This document shows, piece after piece, positions 38,054 to 48,595 of a DNA stretch of 64,000 nucleotides. The notes beneath the pieces are model-generated. The model made no database searches. It was not told the DNA's origin and saw nothing but the letters and a program-made list of their open reading frames with translations. Every line of letters begins with the position of its first letter. The first letter of the stretch is position 1. The position numbers and the translations under genes were made by a program. Origin of the DNA: Wolbachia endosymbiont of Folsomia candida (GTDB taxonomy: Bacteria; Pseudomonadota; Alphaproteobacteria; Rickettsiales; Anaplasmataceae); NCBI RefSeq assembly GCF_001931755.2, contig NZ_CP015510.2:124001-188000 (forward strand), in the 5' to 3' direction.

Positions 38054-38794
38054 TTATCGTAAGATTTTTGCAACCGTTTTAGTTGGGAGAATGCGTAAGA
38101 TATGAAAAAATAAATTCCAAAAGGTTGGAAACGCTATAATTTTCTTCTCTTTAAATACATTTTTTAGAATATGTGCTGCAGCTTTTTGTGATTCCCATAT
38201 GAATGGAAGTGATTTGTTAGCTTTAAACATGTCAGTTTTTACAGGTCCTGGCATCACAGTAATAAATTTTGTGGTGCTATTAGCATATTGAATTTTTAGT
38301 TATTCAAAACAACTTCTTAGTGCTGCTTTGCTTGCACAATATGCAGAAGCATGTGGCGTTGCATGCACAGCAACAAGAGAGGATATTGTCACAAAAGTTG
38401 CTGAATGGTTGTAACTAAGCCATTCTTCAATCCAGTTAATAACCCCAAAATAATTAGTTTCAAATGTTTTTCTATGAGTGTCGGTATGAAATTCATTTTC
38501 TATCTCACCACATCCTGCATTAAGGAAAAAGAGATTTGGTGTAATATTTTGCCTTTTTAAAAAATCAGACGAATTTCTAATATTTTCGCTATTGCCTACA
38601 TCACACGTTATAGGTAAAAAATTACTACCTAATTCTTCTTTTAATTTTTCCAATTTTTCAGTGCGCCTTGCAACGCCAACCACAAACCACCCATCCTTAA
38701 TGAGTAACAGTGCTAGACTTTCTCCAATTCCAGATGACGCTCCTGTGATGAGACAAATTTTTCTATCCATGAGATTCAAGCTAATGTGAAGCAT
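38054..38794 (-). pseudogene. Short-chain dehydrogenase/reductase broken by one stop codon
   Basis: The Rossmann motif ITGASSGIGESLA, the NAG motif (FFLNAGCG) and the catalytic Ser and YCASK are intact. After RSCFE an in-frame TAA (38300-38302) interrupts the gene. The same frame continues LKIQYANSTTKFITVMPGPVKTDM to the end at 38054. The unbroken protein would be about 246 residues, normal for classical SDRs. The start is probably the ATG at 38770 (MDRKICLITG). A single CAA-to-TAA type change would explain it; a truncated product or readthrough is not excluded. Confidence 0.85.
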
Positions 38795-38987
38795 GGACTG
38801 TAACAGATATTACCTGTCCATAAAAGTAAAATGTCCTATAATATTGACAATATAAGAAGGAAAAGCTGCTTATAATTTTGAGTTGTTTAATCACACAAAT
38901 TGAGAAGGTAGGTTTAGTATTTTTCAGGCTTACGTATTATTTGAAATTCTTGTATACTCTTTATGAATCGATTAAATAGATAATAAA

Positions 38988-40112
38988 GTGCAGGACACAG
39001 TTTTAGTTTTACAAGATGGTAAATGCTTTCGGGGAAAGTCGATAGGCAAAAAAGGCAAGTGCATAGGTGAAGTCTGTTTTACTACTGGTATGACAGGATA
39101 TCAACATACTATCACTGATCCTTCTTTTGCTGATCAGATTATAACGTTTACTTTTCCTCATATTGGTAATGTTGGAATAAACTACAAGGATAATGAGGGA
39201 GAAAAAATTTTTGCAAGTGGTGTTGTTGTGCGAGAGATTTCATATGCATCACACACATCTTCATATATAAATCTGAGTGATTGGCTCAAGAAAAATAATA
39301 TAGTTGGAATTTCAGGGGTTGACACCAGGGCTTTGACTAGGCACTTGAGAGAGCATGGATCTCAAAATGGAATGATATGCTCATTGCCATCTGATTTTGG
39401 TGTCACTCCAGCGCTTGACACTGGAATCTATGATGAGTTAAAAGAGTATAAATCTGTAAATGGAATAGGAATAACTAATAAGGTTAGTTTGCATAGTAAT
39501 GTAAAAAAAGATCTTAATGCGCAATATAAAGTAGCCGTAGTTGATTTTGGTGTAAAAATCAGTATAGTTTTGCGCTTAATGGAGCTTGGGTGTGCAGTGG
39601 AGCTAATCAAACCAAGTCCAGGTTTTGCTCAAAAAATATTAAACATGAATCCAGATGGTGTGGTGATTTCAAATGGTCCTGGCGATCCGGAGGAAATAGG
39701 AGAGAGTGTAGTTCCAGAGATAGATATAATTATAAAATCTAAAATACCAATTTTTGGTATATGCATGGGACATCAATTACTTGCAATAACCATGGGGGCA
39801 AAGACTATCAAAATGGAAAATGGTCACCGCGGAAGCAATCACCCTGTTTATGATGTAAGTAGTGGGAAAATTGAGATTACTAGCCAAAATCACGGATTTA
39901 CTGTTGATTCAGATTCTTTGCCAAGTAATATTGAGGTTACTCATATTTCATTATTTGATAATAGTATAGAGGGCGTGATGATGAAGGATTATCCAGTTTT
40001 TTCAGTGCAATATCATCCAGAAGAAGCTCCTGGAACGCATGATTCGCATTATTTATTTAGACGTTTTATTGATAACATCGCATCATATAAGATGAAATCT
40101 GTGTGTTCTTAG
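38988..40112 (+). CDS. carA: Carbamoyl-phosphate synthase small subunit
   Basis: 374-residue glutaminase subunit that supplies ammonia to CarB for pyrimidine and arginine synthesis. The N-terminal domain has VCFTTGMTGYQ and ISGVDTRALTRHLRE. The class I amidotransferase triad is visible: Cys259 in FGICMGHQ, and His and Glu in VQYHPEEAPG. The start is GTG. Residues about 138-147 (GVTPALDTGI) are encoded by a palindromic repeat inserted in frame in the linker between domains. Confidence 0.95.
   Translation: MQDTVLVLQDGKCFRGKSIGKKGKCIGEVCFTTGMTGYQHTITDPSFADQIITFTFPHIGNVGINYKDNEGEKIFASGVVVREISYASHTSSYINLSDWLKKNNIVGISGVDTRALTRHLREHGSQNGMICSLPSDFGVTPALDTGIYDELKEYKSVNGIGITNKVSLHSNVKKDLNAQYKVAVVDFGVKISIVLRLMELGCAVELIKPSPGFAQKILNMNPDGVVISNGPGDPEEIGESVVPEIDIIIKSKIPIFGICMGHQLLAITMGAKTIKMENGHRGSNHPVYDVSSGKIEITSQNHGFTVDSDSLPSNIEVTHISLFDNSIEGVMMKDYPVFSVQYHPEEAPGTHDSHYLFRRFIDNIASYKMKSVCS
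39398..39428 (+). repeat. Palindromic repeat inside carA
   Basis: GTCACTCCAGCGCTTGACAC followed by TGGAAT is a diverged member of the common palindrome family. The arms are ATTCCAG-like ACTCCAG and CTGGAAT. It adds about ten residues to the CarA interdomain linker without breaking the frame. Confidence 0.75.
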
Positions 40113-40220
40113 TAAAACCCAAGTTTTATTGCTTGATTTTTTAATTTTAGGTGTTTAGTATTAAGTGCAATGAAAGCTCCGGTTAAGATGCTAAAATAGT
40201 ATTTTCTTAACAATTTTTGT

Positions 40221-40303
40221 GGAGGAGTGACCGAGTGGTTAAAGGTAACAGACTGTAAATCTGTCCGCGTGAGCGTACGTAGGTTCGAATCCTACCTCCT
40301 CCA
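40221..40303 (+). tRNA. tRNA-Tyr (GTA)
   Basis: 83-base class II tRNA. The acceptor is GGAGGAG/CTCCTCC, the anticodon loop CTGTAAA, a long variable arm follows, and the T-arm is GTAGG TTCGAAT CCTAC. It lies five bases before tRNA-Gly and upstream of tuf, the common bacterial order. Confidence 0.95.
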
Positions 40304-40307
40304 TTGC

Positions 40308-40378
40308 GCGGGTATAGCTTAATGGTAGAGCTCTAGCCTTCCAAGCTAGTGACGTGGGTTCGATTCCCACTATCCGCT
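40308..40378 (+). tRNA. tRNA-Gly (TCC)
   Basis: 71-base tRNA. The acceptor is GCGGGTA/TATCCGC with one G-U pair, the anticodon loop CTTCCAA, and the T-arm GTGGG TTCGATT CCCAC. Confidence 0.95.
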
Positions 40379-40455
40379 CTTTTTTTTGTTGTATTTTTAT
40401 AAAATCAACATATTATTTATTGATGTATTTGTATTTAGGTAAAAAAGTTTAAATT

Positions 40456-41628
40456 ATGACAACAGTAGTAGAAGCATTTGGAAAGCCGCATGTAAATGTG
40501 GGAACGATAGGGCATGTGGATCATGGAAAGACGACGTTAACGGCTGCAATAACAAAACATTATGGAAGTTTCGTAGCGTATGATCAGATAGATAAAGCCC
40601 CAGAAGAGAGAAAAAGGGGAATAACAATAGCAACTGCGCATGTTGAGTATCAGAGCGAGACTCGCCATTATGCACATGTTGACTGCCCTGGACATGCCGA
40701 TTATGTGAAAAATATGATTGTGGGTGCGGCGCAGATGGATGCAGCGATATTGGTGGTATCAGGGGTTGATGGACCGATGCCGCAAACCAGAGAGCATATA
40801 TTGCTCGCGAAGCAAGTTGGAGTTGGGTGTATCGTAGTCTATATAAACAAAGCCGATGTTGCTGACCCTGATATGATAGATTTAGTGGAAATGGAAATCA
40901 GGGAGTTGTTGACTAAATACGGCTATCCTGGAGACGATGTGCCTGTTGTGGTTGGTTCAGCACTCAAGGCGCTTGAGGATGAGGATAGCGAATATGGCAA
41001 AAAATCAATAGCTAAATTGATGGAAAAATTGGATGAGTATGTGCCAATTCCACCAAGACCTGTAGAAAAGCCATTTATATTGCCGATTGAGGATGTATTT
41101 TCGATATCAGGGCGTGGAACTGTGGTAACAGGAAGGATAGAGTGTGGAGAAATAAAGACTGGTGATGAAATAGAGATAATAGGTTTGAAAGATACGCAAA
41201 AGACGATATGTACGGGCGTGGAAATGTTCAAGAAGTTGCTGGATAAAGGCAGTGCGGGACTCAATGTTGGAATATTACTGAGGGGAACAAAAAGAGAAGA
41301 AGTAGAGAGAGGGCAAGTATTAGCAAAGCCGGGGTCGATAAAGCCTCACAAGAAGTTTAAGGCAGAGGTTTATATACTGAAGAAAGAGGAAGGAGGCAGG
41401 CATACGCCATTTTTTGCAAATTACCAGCCGCAATTTTATTTAAGAACGACCGATGTAACGGGAAGTATAAAGTTGCTCGATGGAAAAGAAATGGTAATGC
41501 CAGGTGACAATGTAAGTATAGAAGTGGAGTTGCAAGTGCCCATAGCAATGGATAAGGGCTTGCGTTTTGCGATAAGAGAAGGCGGTAGGACTGTTGGTTC
41601 TGGCGTTGTTTCTGAGATTTTAGAGTGA
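40456..41628 (+). CDS. tuf: Elongation factor Tu
   Basis: 390-residue GTPase that delivers aminoacyl-tRNA to the ribosome. The G-motifs [16 protein letters not shown] and NKAD are intact, and domains 2 and 3 are complete. The DNA of this gene is visibly more GC-rich than its neighbours, as expected of a highly expressed gene. It leads the ribosomal-protein cluster, with rpsJ starting 13 bases after its stop. Confidence 0.98.
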   Translation: MTTVVEAFGKPHVNVGTIGHVDHGKTTLTAAITKHYGSFVAYDQIDKAPEERKRGITIATAHVEYQSETRHYAHVDCPGHADYVKNMIVGAAQMDAAILVVSGVDGPMPQTREHILLAKQVGVGCIVVYINKADVADPDMIDLVEMEIRELLTKYGYPGDDVPVVVGSALKALEDEDSEYGKKSIAKLMEKLDEYVPIPPRPVEKPFILPIEDVFSISGRGTVVTGRIECGEIKTGDEIEIIGLKDTQKTICTGVEMFKKLLDKGSAGLNVGILLRGTKREEVERGQVLAKPGSIKPHKKFKAEVYILKKEEGGRHTPFFANYQPQFYLRTTDVTGSIKLLDGKEMVMPGDNVSIEVELQVPIAMDKGLRFAIREGGRTVGSGVVSEILE

Positions 41629-41641
41629 GTAAGTAGTTAAG

Positions 41642-41962
41642 ATGAAGCAGGATATATATATTAACATTAAGGCTTTTGATTGTTCTTTATTAGAGAGATG
41701 CGTTCGAAAATTTATTGATGAGTTAAAGCGATCTGGTGCAAAGTTATCTGGTCCGATTGCATTACCGAGAAAGGATTCTAAATTTACTGTCAACAGGTCT
41801 CCTCACGTTGATAAAAAATCTCGTGAGCAGTTTGAAATGAGAATTTCTAGGCGTTTGATTGTTTTGCATGATCTTACTCCTACTATGATGCAGATGCTTA
41901 CAGGTTTATCTTTTTCTGCTGGTGTGGAAGTCGATTTGAAAGTTAAGGAAGTTAAGGTTTAA
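41642..41962 (+). CDS. rpsJ: 30S ribosomal protein S10
   Basis: 106 residues. The S10 signatures LSGPIALPRKDSKFTVNRSPHVDKKSREQFE are complete. First gene of the S10 cluster, just after tuf. Confidence 0.97.
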   Translation: MKQDIYINIKAFDCSLLERCVRKFIDELKRSGAKLSGPIALPRKDSKFTVNRSPHVDKKSREQFEMRISRRLIVLHDLTPTMMQMLTGLSFSAGVEVDLKVKEVKV

Positions 41963-41972
41963 GAGAGTAATA

Positions 41973-42695
41973 ATGAAGAGAATAAATTCGCTGAGAAGAA
42001 TTGGTTTATTAATGACAAATATTGGTCATACATCTATATATTCAGCTACTGGCTGCACACCTGTAACTTTATTGCGCCTCAGTGAAACTTGTATTATTGA
42101 TGTAAAAAAACAAGATAAATGTGGCTATAACTCAGTTATTTTAGGTGTTGGAGATTTTAAAAATATTGCAAAGCCTCAGCTAGAATATTTGAAAAAAATT
42201 GGCATAAGTAATAAATGTAAATTATACGAAAGTAGATTGAATGATCTATCAGGAATAGAATGCGGTAAGAAGGTAGGTGTTAATCATTTTGTAGTTGGTC
42301 AGTATCTTGATATTACAGGTTATTCTATAGGTAAAGGATTTGCTGGTGTGATGAAGCGACATAATTTTAGTGGGCTTAGAGCATCTCATGGTGTTTCTAT
42401 TGCTCATAGATCGCAAGGTTCTACTGGTCAATGTCAGGATCCAGGTAGAGTGTTTAAAGGAAAGAAAATGGCTGGTCATATGGGTAATAGCAGAGTGACT
42501 GTCCAAAATATGAGGATATTAGCTATTGATCATGAAAACGGTATCATTGCTGTAAAGGGCAATAATGTTCCTGGATTTAAAACTTCTTGTGTTTTCGTGA
42601 GGGATGCGGTCAAGAAATCTTTACATAAAGACGTTCCTTTTCCTGTAGGTTTTTTGTCAGATAATATGAGTGATGATAGTAGTGTAGTGAGTTAA
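41973..42695 (+). CDS. rplC: 50S ribosomal protein L3
   Basis: 240 residues, slightly longer than usual. The core IGKGFAGVMKRHNFSGLRASHG and GQCQDPGRVFKGKKMAGHMG is typical of L3. The stop is two bases before rplD, so translation is probably coupled. Confidence 0.96.
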   Translation: MKRINSLRRIGLLMTNIGHTSIYSATGCTPVTLLRLSETCIIDVKKQDKCGYNSVILGVGDFKNIAKPQLEYLKKIGISNKCKLYESRLNDLSGIECGKKVGVNHFVVGQYLDITGYSIGKGFAGVMKRHNFSGLRASHGVSIAHRSQGSTGQCQDPGRVFKGKKMAGHMGNSRVTVQNMRILAIDHENGIIAVKGNNVPGFKTSCVFVRDAVKKSLHKDVPFPVGFLSDNMSDDSSVVS

Positions 42696-42697
42696 TT

Positions 42698-43312
42698 ATG
42701 GAATGTAAGTTGGTGAATTTATCTAATAGCGATGTGGGCACTGCCCAGCTTAATCCTTTGATATTTTCTGTTAAGCAAAAGATGAGTATTTTGCATGATA
42801 TAGTTAGATGGCAATTAGCGAAGAGAAGAGCTGGTACTCATAAAACAAAAGGTATTAGTGATGTTTCCGGTACGACTGCTAAGCCTTATGGTCAAAAGCG
42901 GACTGGTAGGGCAAGACAAGGGAGTTTGCGTTCTCCTCAATTTAGAGGTGGTGGAATTATTTTTGGCCCTGTTGTTCGGAGTCATGCTTATTCTCTTAAT
43001 AAGAAAGTGCGCAAGCTTGGTTTAAGAATTGCTTTATCTTTAAAACATTTAAATAATCAAGTGATTATTCTTGATAATTTAAACGTTGATATCAAAAAAA
43101 CATCTGAGATGTGTCAATATATTCAAAATTTTAAATTTTCTTCTTTTCTCATAGTGGGTGATTATAGCGACGACTTACTGCGTGCTGCTAGAAATTTGCA
43201 CTATGTAGATTTAATTAAGCCTATAGGGTTAAATGTTTTTGATATACTAAATCATGAGTGTGTGATGTTGACAAGTGATGCTTTGAAGCATCTTGAAGGT
43301 AGATTGCTATGA
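42698..43312 (+). CDS. rplD: 50S ribosomal protein L4
   Basis: 204 residues. The long loop that lines the exit tunnel (GQKRTGRARQGSLRSPQFRGGG) is present. It overlaps rplW by four bases (ATGA), indicating coupling. Confidence 0.96.
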   Translation: MECKLVNLSNSDVGTAQLNPLIFSVKQKMSILHDIVRWQLAKRRAGTHKTKGISDVSGTTAKPYGQKRTGRARQGSLRSPQFRGGGIIFGPVVRSHAYSLNKKVRKLGLRIALSLKHLNNQVIILDNLNVDIKKTSEMCQYIQNFKFSSFLIVGDYSDDLLRAARNLHYVDLIKPIGLNVFDILNHECVMLTSDALKHLEGRLL

Positions 43313-43596
43313 TTAAATATAATAATATAATAAAGTCTCCTATACTTACAGAGAAGGCTTCTTTTTTAAGGGAGAAATTTAATAAATATTCTTTGTATGT
43401 ATTTGCAAATGCAAGTAAGCGTCAAATAAAATTAGCAATAGAATCTTTGTTTGATGTTAAAATTTCTTCTATGAATGTTCTTAAAATTAAGCCTAAATCT
43501 AGGCGCTTTAGGGGTGTGGTTGGTTGTGAAAAACAAAAAAAGAAGGTTTATTTTTCTTTAATGGATGGTCAAAAATTAGATATAATGAGTGTTTAA
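43309..43596 (+). CDS. rplW: 50S ribosomal protein L23
   Basis: 95 residues with the SPILTEKAS start and the KSRRFRG loop near the exit tunnel. L23 docks trigger factor and SRP. It overlaps rplD by four bases. Confidence 0.95.
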   Translation: MIKYNNIIKSPILTEKASFLREKFNKYSLYVFANASKRQIKLAIESLFDVKISSMNVLKIKPKSRRFRGVVGCEKQKKKVYFSLMDGQKLDIMSV

Positions 43597-43597
43597 T

Positions 43598-44422
43598 ATG
43601 GGTATAAAATTTCTTAATCCTGTTACTCCATCTTCTCGTGGAACTGTTTTAGTAAGTAGAGTTGGTTTATCAAAAGATAAGCCAGAAAAGTGTCTTACGC
43701 GTGGTAAAAGTTCTACTGGTGGAAGAAATAATTATGGTAGGATTACAACTCGTCATAAAGGTGGTGGTCATAAACAGACTTATAGAATTGTAGATTTTAA
43801 ACGTAATAGAAATGATCAAGCGGTAGTTGAAAAGATAGAATATGATCCGAATAGAAGTGCGTTTTTAGCATTAGTGTCATATAAGGAAGATGGTACTAAG
43901 TCTTATATATTAGCTCCTCAGGGTATGAAACCTGGTGATGTTATTATGTCTGGAAGTGATGCTGATATCCTGCCAGGGAATTGTTTGCTACTCAAGCATA
44001 TACCTGTTGGTGCTTTTGTACATAATATTGAATTTAAGCCAGGTAATGGTGCTGCAATTGCTAGATCTGCTGGCTGCTATGCACAGATCGTTGGTCGTGA
44101 TGGTCAATATGTCTTATTGCGTCTCAGATCTGGTCAAGTGAGGTTGATTTTATCTGCTTGCAAGGCTACTATTGGTGTAGTGTCTAACTCTGATCATAAA
44201 AATAGAAAATTGGGCAAGGCTGGAAGGAATAGGTGGCTCGGAGTTAGACCTAGTGTTCGTGGAGTTGCCATGAATCCTGTTGATCATCCTCATGGAGGAG
44301 GGGAAGGGAAAACTTCTGGTGGACGTCATCCTGTTACTCCTTGGGGTGTTGCAACTAAGGGTAAGAAAACTAGAAAGAAAAATAAAGCTAGTAATAAGTA
44401 TATAAAACAATTAAAAGGGTAA
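43598..44422 (+). CDS. rplB: 50S ribosomal protein L2
   Basis: 274 residues from the ATG at 43598 ([15 protein letters not shown]). An upstream in-frame start would overlap rplW and is less likely. The peptidyl-transferase region with [16 protein letters not shown] carries the conserved His. Confidence 0.97.
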   Translation: MGIKFLNPVTPSSRGTVLVSRVGLSKDKPEKCLTRGKSSTGGRNNYGRITTRHKGGGHKQTYRIVDFKRNRNDQAVVEKIEYDPNRSAFLALVSYKEDGTKSYILAPQGMKPGDVIMSGSDADILPGNCLLLKHIPVGAFVHNIEFKPGNGAAIARSAGCYAQIVGRDGQYVLLRLRSGQVRLILSACKATIGVVSNSDHKNRKLGKAGRNRWLGVRPSVRGVAMNPVDHPHGGGEGKTSGGRHPVTPWGVATKGKKTRKKNKASNKYIKQLKG

Positions 44423-44425
44423 TTT

Positions 44426-44719
44426 ATGAGTAGATCCGTGTGGAAGCCGCCTTTTTGTCATCCTTCTGTATTACGAAAATGGAGGGTGTTAAGTGAGAAG
44501 GGTGGTGTTCAGACTCGTAGTATGAAGATAAAAATACGTTCTAGGTCTTCTGTAATACTATCTCAGTTTTTGGGATATAGTTTTGCTGTTTATAATGGTA
44601 AGGATTATATTCCTGTTAATATTAGTGATCAAAATATGATAGGACGTAAATTTGGTGAGTTTTCACCTACTCGCAAATTTGCTGGGCATAGTGGTGATAA
44701 AAAGGCGACAAGAAGGTAA
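44426..44719 (+). CDS. rpsS: 30S ribosomal protein S19
   Basis: 97 residues. [10 protein letters not shown] is followed by a core ending in [20 protein letters not shown], complete for S19. Confidence 0.96.
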   Translation: MSRSVWKPPFCHPSVLRKWRVLSEKGGVQTRSMKIKIRSRSSVILSQFLGYSFAVYNGKDYIPVNISDQNMIGRKFGEFSPTRKFAGHSGDKKATRR

Positions 44720-44724
44720 TTGAT

Positions 44725-45111
44725 ATGAAAAACAGGGATGTAATAGTTGAAGCTAGCTCTAAAGTTTTAAAATCAACTCCTCGTAAGTTGAATTTGGCTG
44801 CTGGTTTGGTGCGTAATAAGAAAGTTTCTTTTGCTACGGTGCAATTAAAATTTTGTGAAAAGAAAGCTGCTGGTCTTATAAGTAAAGTATTAAACTCTGC
44901 AATTGCTAATGCTCAATATAATTATGGGTTGGATATCGATAATTTATATATAAAAGAGATTTTAATAGGCAAGTCTTTTACTTTGCGTAGGGTATATCCA
45001 AAAGCTATGGGTAGAGCTAATAGAATTAGTAAGCGTTATAGCAATATAACTATAAAATTGGGAGAAGTTGTACAGCTAGTAAAAAATAAGAAGTTAGAAA
45101 AGGAAGTATAA
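44725..45111 (+). CDS. rplV: 50S ribosomal protein L22
   Basis: 128 residues. The tunnel-lining hairpin is seen in [16 protein letters not shown]. Usual position between rpsS and rpsC. Confidence 0.96.
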   Translation: MKNRDVIVEASSKVLKSTPRKLNLAAGLVRNKKVSFATVQLKFCEKKAAGLISKVLNSAIANAQYNYGLDIDNLYIKEILIGKSFTLRRVYPKAMGRANRISKRYSNITIKLGEVVQLVKNKKLEKEV

Positions 45112-45114
45112 GAT

Positions 45115-45735
45115 ATGGGACAAAAGGTTAATCCTATAGGATTCAGGTTAAAAATAAATACTAATACCTGGGATTCTATTTGGTATGCTAATAAAGATTA
45201 TAAGCAAAGGTTGCATCAAGATTTATATATTCGTAGCTATATAAATAAATCTTTTAAGCATGCTGGTGTTTCTAAAGTAATTATTGAGCGTAAGGTTGAT
45301 TTGGTATCTGTAACAATACATTCTGCTAGGCCTGGAGTAATAATAGGTAAGAAAGGCGCAGATATTGAAAAGACGAAGCAAAAAATAGCTGAAAAGGTGA
45401 AAAATAGTGTAGAATTGAATGTAGTGGAGATTAAGAGATCTGAGATAGATGCAACTTTAATATCAAACAGCATTACGCAACAGTTGGAAAAAAGGGTTTC
45501 ATTTAGAAGGGCAATGAAAAAGGCCATTCAAAGTTGTTTGAGGATGGGTGGTAAAGGTATTAAAGTAAGTTGTTCTGGGCGTCTTGGCGGAGCTGAGATA
45601 GCTCGTACTGAGTGGTATAAAGAAGGCCGTTTGCCTTTGCATACTTTACGTGCTAATATAGATTATGCTTTTGCTGAAGCGAAAACTATATATGGCATTA
45701 TAGGAGTTAAGGTCTGGGTTTATATTGGTAACTAA
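45115..45735 (+). CDS. rpsC: 30S ribosomal protein S3
   Basis: 206 residues, starting [12 protein letters not shown]. The KH domain motif is [13 protein letters not shown], and the C-terminal domain has [19 protein letters not shown]. The long tail of some S3 proteins is missing. Confidence 0.97.
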   Translation: MGQKVNPIGFRLKINTNTWDSIWYANKDYKQRLHQDLYIRSYINKSFKHAGVSKVIIERKVDLVSVTIHSARPGVIIGKKGADIEKTKQKIAEKVKNSVELNVVEIKRSEIDATLISNSITQQLEKRVSFRRAMKKAIQSCLRMGGKGIKVSCSGRLGGAEIARTEWYKEGRLPLHTLRANIDYAFAEAKTIYGIIGVKVWVYIGN

Positions 45736-45749
45736 TTAGGTATATTGAA

Positions 45750-46163
45750 ATGTTTGTTCCCAAAAAAAGTAAATATAAAAAAGTATTTAAAGGACGAATT
45801 AAGGGTAACACGAAAGGTGGCAGTACGCTATCTTTTGGAGATTATGGTCTAAAGGCTATGGAAGCTGGTAGGATTCAATCTAAACATATTGAAACTGCAA
45901 GGCGTGTGATATCTAGAACTTTAAAACGTTCTGGTAAAGTCTGGATAAGGATTTTTCCTGACACTCCTGTTAGTAAAAAGCCAGCGGATGTGCGTATGGG
46001 TAAGGGAAAAGGTAGTGTTGAGTTTTGGGTATTTAAAGCTAAGCCTGGCAGGGTTTTATTTGAAATTAGTAATGATGTTCCAATGCATTTAGCGAAATTA
46101 GCGCTTGATAAGGCAACTGCTAAGCTTCCCATAAAGTGTAAATTTATATCTAATCATAATTAA
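45750..46163 (+). CDS. rplP: 50S ribosomal protein L16
   Basis: 137 residues. The conserved basic N-terminus and [12 protein letters not shown] are present; complete. Confidence 0.97.
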   Translation: MFVPKKSKYKKVFKGRIKGNTKGGSTLSFGDYGLKAMEAGRIQSKHIETARRVISRTLKRSGKVWIRIFPDTPVSKKPADVRMGKGKGSVEFWVFKAKPGRVLFEISNDVPMHLAKLALDKATAKLPIKCKFISNHN

Positions 46164-46174
46164 ATGGGGTTGCA

Positions 46175-46378
46175 ATGGATATAACTGATATTAGATCGAA
46201 ATCTTCGCAGGAATTACATGAGATTCTCGTGAATTTGAGAAAGGAGTTTGTTAATTTGGTTTTTCAAAAAAAATTAGGCCAGTCTAATAATATTTCGCGT
46301 TTTGGTTTGATAAAAAAGAGCATAGCTCGTATTTTAACTGCATTAAATGAAAGAAAAAGAGAGGAAAAGAATGCCTAA
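46175..46378 (+). CDS. rpmC: 50S ribosomal protein L29
   Basis: 67 residues, an alpha-helical hairpin with LRKEFVNLVFQKKLGQ. It overlaps rpsQ by eight bases. Confidence 0.94.
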   Translation: MDITDIRSKSSQELHEILVNLRKEFVNLVFQKKLGQSNNISRFGLIKKSIARILTALNERKREEKNA

Positions 46379-46607
46379 GAAGGTTTTTTGTGGTACTGTA
46401 ATTAAGACTAAGTGTGATAAGACTGTAAAAGTTTCAGTATTGCAAGTGTATAAAGATAAGCTGTATAAAAAAGTTATAAAAAAATATAAGAAATATACAG
46501 CACATGATGAGAATAATAGTTGTAAAGAAGGGGATAAGGTTTCAATACAAGAACATAAGCCTATTTCTGCGACTAAAAAATGGGTTGTTGTTAATAGCTC
46601 AAATTAA
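46371..46607 (+). CDS. rpsQ: 30S ribosomal protein S17
   Basis: 78 residues from the ATG at 46371 (MPKKVFCGTVIKTKCDKTV). An earlier in-frame ATG inside rpmC would add eight charged residues that do not fit the family. The core HDENNSCKEGDKVSIQEHKPIS is typical. Confidence 0.95.
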   Translation: MPKKVFCGTVIKTKCDKTVKVSVLQVYKDKLYKKVIKKYKKYTAHDENNSCKEGDKVSIQEHKPISATKKWVVVNSSN

Positions 46608-46620
46608 ATAGGATATTTAT

Positions 46621-46980
46621 ATGATTCAGAAGAATACATTGTTGGAAGTAGCTGATAATTCTGGTGCGCGTGCGGTGCTTTGTATTGGTTTATTGGGTGG
46701 CAGAAAATCTGCAACTGTAGGTGATACGATTATTGTATCTACTAAATCTATTACTCCAAGAGGAAAGGTTGAGAAAGGGAAAGTATATAGAGCAGTTATT
46801 GTGAGAGTGAAAAAGGCTATTAGGAAGTCTGACGGTTCTGTGATTCGTTTTTCTAGCAATGCTGTAGTTTTAATTAATAATCAAGGCGAGCCACTTGGCA
46901 CACGGGTATTTGGTCCGGTGAAAAAGTTATCGTCTGGTGCTTTTATGAAAATAATGTCACTAGCTGTTGAGGTTTTATAA
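46621..46980 (+). CDS. rplN: 50S ribosomal protein L14
   Basis: 119 residues with [10 protein letters not shown] and GTRVFGPV. The stop overlaps the ATG of rplX by one base. Confidence 0.97.
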   Translation: MIQKNTLLEVADNSGARAVLCIGLLGGRKSATVGDTIIVSTKSITPRGKVEKGKVYRAVIVRVKKAIRKSDGSVIRFSSNAVVLINNQGEPLGTRVFGPVKKLSSGAFMKIMSLAVEVL

Positions 46981-47297
46981 TGAGTGCTAAGATAAGAAGT
47001 GGTGATGACGTTATAATTTTAACTGGTAAAGATAAAGGAAAAATTGGTAAAGTAATCAAGGTTGTAGCGCGTGATAATAAAAGGAAAGTAATTGTTTCTG
47101 GGGTCAATGTTTGCAAGAGGCATACTAAACCGAGGGGTGGTAATAGTGGTGGTATATTAACTAAAGAGTTACCTGTTGATATATCCAACGTTGCAACATT
47201 AGATCCTAAATATAAAACTGCAACTAAAGTTGGATTTAAGGTTATAGATGGTAAAAAAGTGCGTTTTGCGAAAGTTTCTGGAGAAGTGATAGATTAG
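46980..47297 (+). CDS. rplX: 50S ribosomal protein L24
   Basis: 105 residues. The KOW motif [18 protein letters not shown] is at the N-terminus. L24 helps start large-subunit assembly. Coupled to rplN. Confidence 0.96.
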   Translation: MSAKIRSGDDVIILTGKDKGKIGKVIKVVARDNKRKVIVSGVNVCKRHTKPRGGNSGGILTKELPVDISNVATLDPKYKTATKVGFKVIDGKKVRFAKVSGEVID

Positions 47298-47303
47298 GTT
47301 GAT

Positions 47304-47837
47304 ATGTTTAAAGAATTGTATAAAGATAGCGTAGTAAAGTCCTTAAAGGATAAGTTTAATTACAGCAACATAATGCAAGTGCCTAAGCTTGTAAAAGTTT
47401 GTATTAATATGGGTGTTGGAGATGCTGCTGCAGATAGTAAAGCAATAGATGAACCGCTTGAGAGCTTATATTTAATTGCAGGGCAAAAACCTGTATCGAC
47501 TTCTGCAAAACAATCTATTTCTGGTTTTAAAATTAGAAAAGATGCTAAAGTAGGTTGTAAAGTGACTTTGCGTAGAGACAAAATGTATGAGTTTTTAGAA
47601 AGATTGGTATATATTGCTTTGCCAAGGGAAAAAGATTTCAGAGGTTTTAGTGTAAAGCAGTTTGACGGTAATGGTAATTTTTCCTTCGGTATAAAGGAGC
47701 ATATATCATTTTTAGAAATAGATTACGATAAAATAAGTAAGATTATAGGTATGGATGTTAATATTGTAACAACTGCAGCTAGTGATAAGGAAGCAAAGGA
47801 GTTATTAGTAGCTTTTAAATTTCCTTTTTTTGATTAA
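47304..47837 (+). CDS. rplE: 50S ribosomal protein L5
   Basis: 177 residues. [35 protein letters not shown] and the final [12 protein letters not shown] fit L5, which binds 5S rRNA. Confidence 0.97.
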   Translation: MFKELYKDSVVKSLKDKFNYSNIMQVPKLVKVCINMGVGDAAADSKAIDEPLESLYLIAGQKPVSTSAKQSISGFKIRKDAKVGCKVTLRRDKMYEFLERLVYIALPREKDFRGFSVKQFDGNGNFSFGIKEHISFLEIDYDKISKIIGMDVNIVTTAASDKEAKELLVAFKFPFFD

Positions 47838-47853
47838 TTGAGAGAAGAGATAT

Positions 47854-48162
47854 ATGGCAAAAAAATCTATGATAGAAAGAAATCTTCGCAGGATAAAGTT
47901 GTGCGATCAATATAAGGAAAAAAGGGCAGAGTTGAAATCTATAATAAATAATAAGAATTTATCTATTAGTGAGAGGTTTGCGGCTCAAAATAAGTTGATC
48001 AAGAAATTACCTAGAAATTCCTCTAAAGTTAGGATTAGAAATAGGTGCGAATTGACTGGAAGGCCAAGAGGGGTATATAGCAAGTTTGGTTTGTGTAGAA
48101 TTGTTTTGCGTGATTTATGTTCTTTTGGGCACATTCCAGGAGTTACAAAGTCTAGTTGGTAA
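47854..48162 (+). CDS. rpsN: 30S ribosomal protein S14
   Basis: 102-residue long, zinc-free form of S14. The C-terminal signature is [19 protein letters not shown]. No four-cysteine zinc site is present. Confidence 0.96.
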   Translation: MAKKSMIERNLRRIKLCDQYKEKRAELKSIINNKNLSISERFAAQNKLIKKLPRNSSKVRIRNRCELTGRPRGVYSKFGLCRIVLRDLCSFGHIPGVTKSSW

Positions 48163-48183
48163 ATATAATATAAGGAGTATATA

Positions 48184-48579
48184 GTGGCGTTATCTGATAC
48201 TATTGGTGATTTTTTAACAAGAATACGTAATGCGCAATTGGCAATGCATAGGACGACAAGGGTACTGTTTTCTAAGATGAATTCTTCTATATTGGAGATT
48301 TTAAAAGAGGAAGGGTATATCCTTGCTTATGAAAAGGAAGTTGTAGATAATTTACCTTCTTTTACTGTAAAATTGAAGTACTATGAGAAGTCACCTGTAA
48401 TTAGTGAAATAGTTAGGGTGTCAAAGCCTGGTTGTCGTCGTTATTCTAAGTATAAAGACATTTCTAAAGCATATAATGGTCTTGGTATTTTTATTGTATC
48501 CACATCCAAAGGAGTGATGACCGATTATAATGCACATAAATTAAAGGTTGGTGGAGAAGTTTTGTGTCGTGTGTTTTAA
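48184..48579 (+). CDS. rpsH: 30S ribosomal protein S8
   Basis: 131 residues from a GTG start preceded by AAGGAG. The C-terminal signature [20 protein letters not shown] contains the conserved STSKG RNA-binding motif. S8 often represses the spc operon in bacteria. Confidence 0.96.
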   Translation: MALSDTIGDFLTRIRNAQLAMHRTTRVLFSKMNSSILEILKEEGYILAYEKEVVDNLPSFTVKLKYYEKSPVISEIVRVSKPGCRRYSKYKDISKAYNGLGIFIVSTSKGVMTDYNAHKLKVGGEVLCRVF

Positions 48580-48595
48580 ATAATAGGAGAAATTC

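Noticed and set aside
37971-38105. 44-codon open frame on the plus strand after the membrane protein
   Set aside because: It overlaps the 3' end of the SDR pseudogene on the other strand, has no clear ribosome binding site and no recognisable features.
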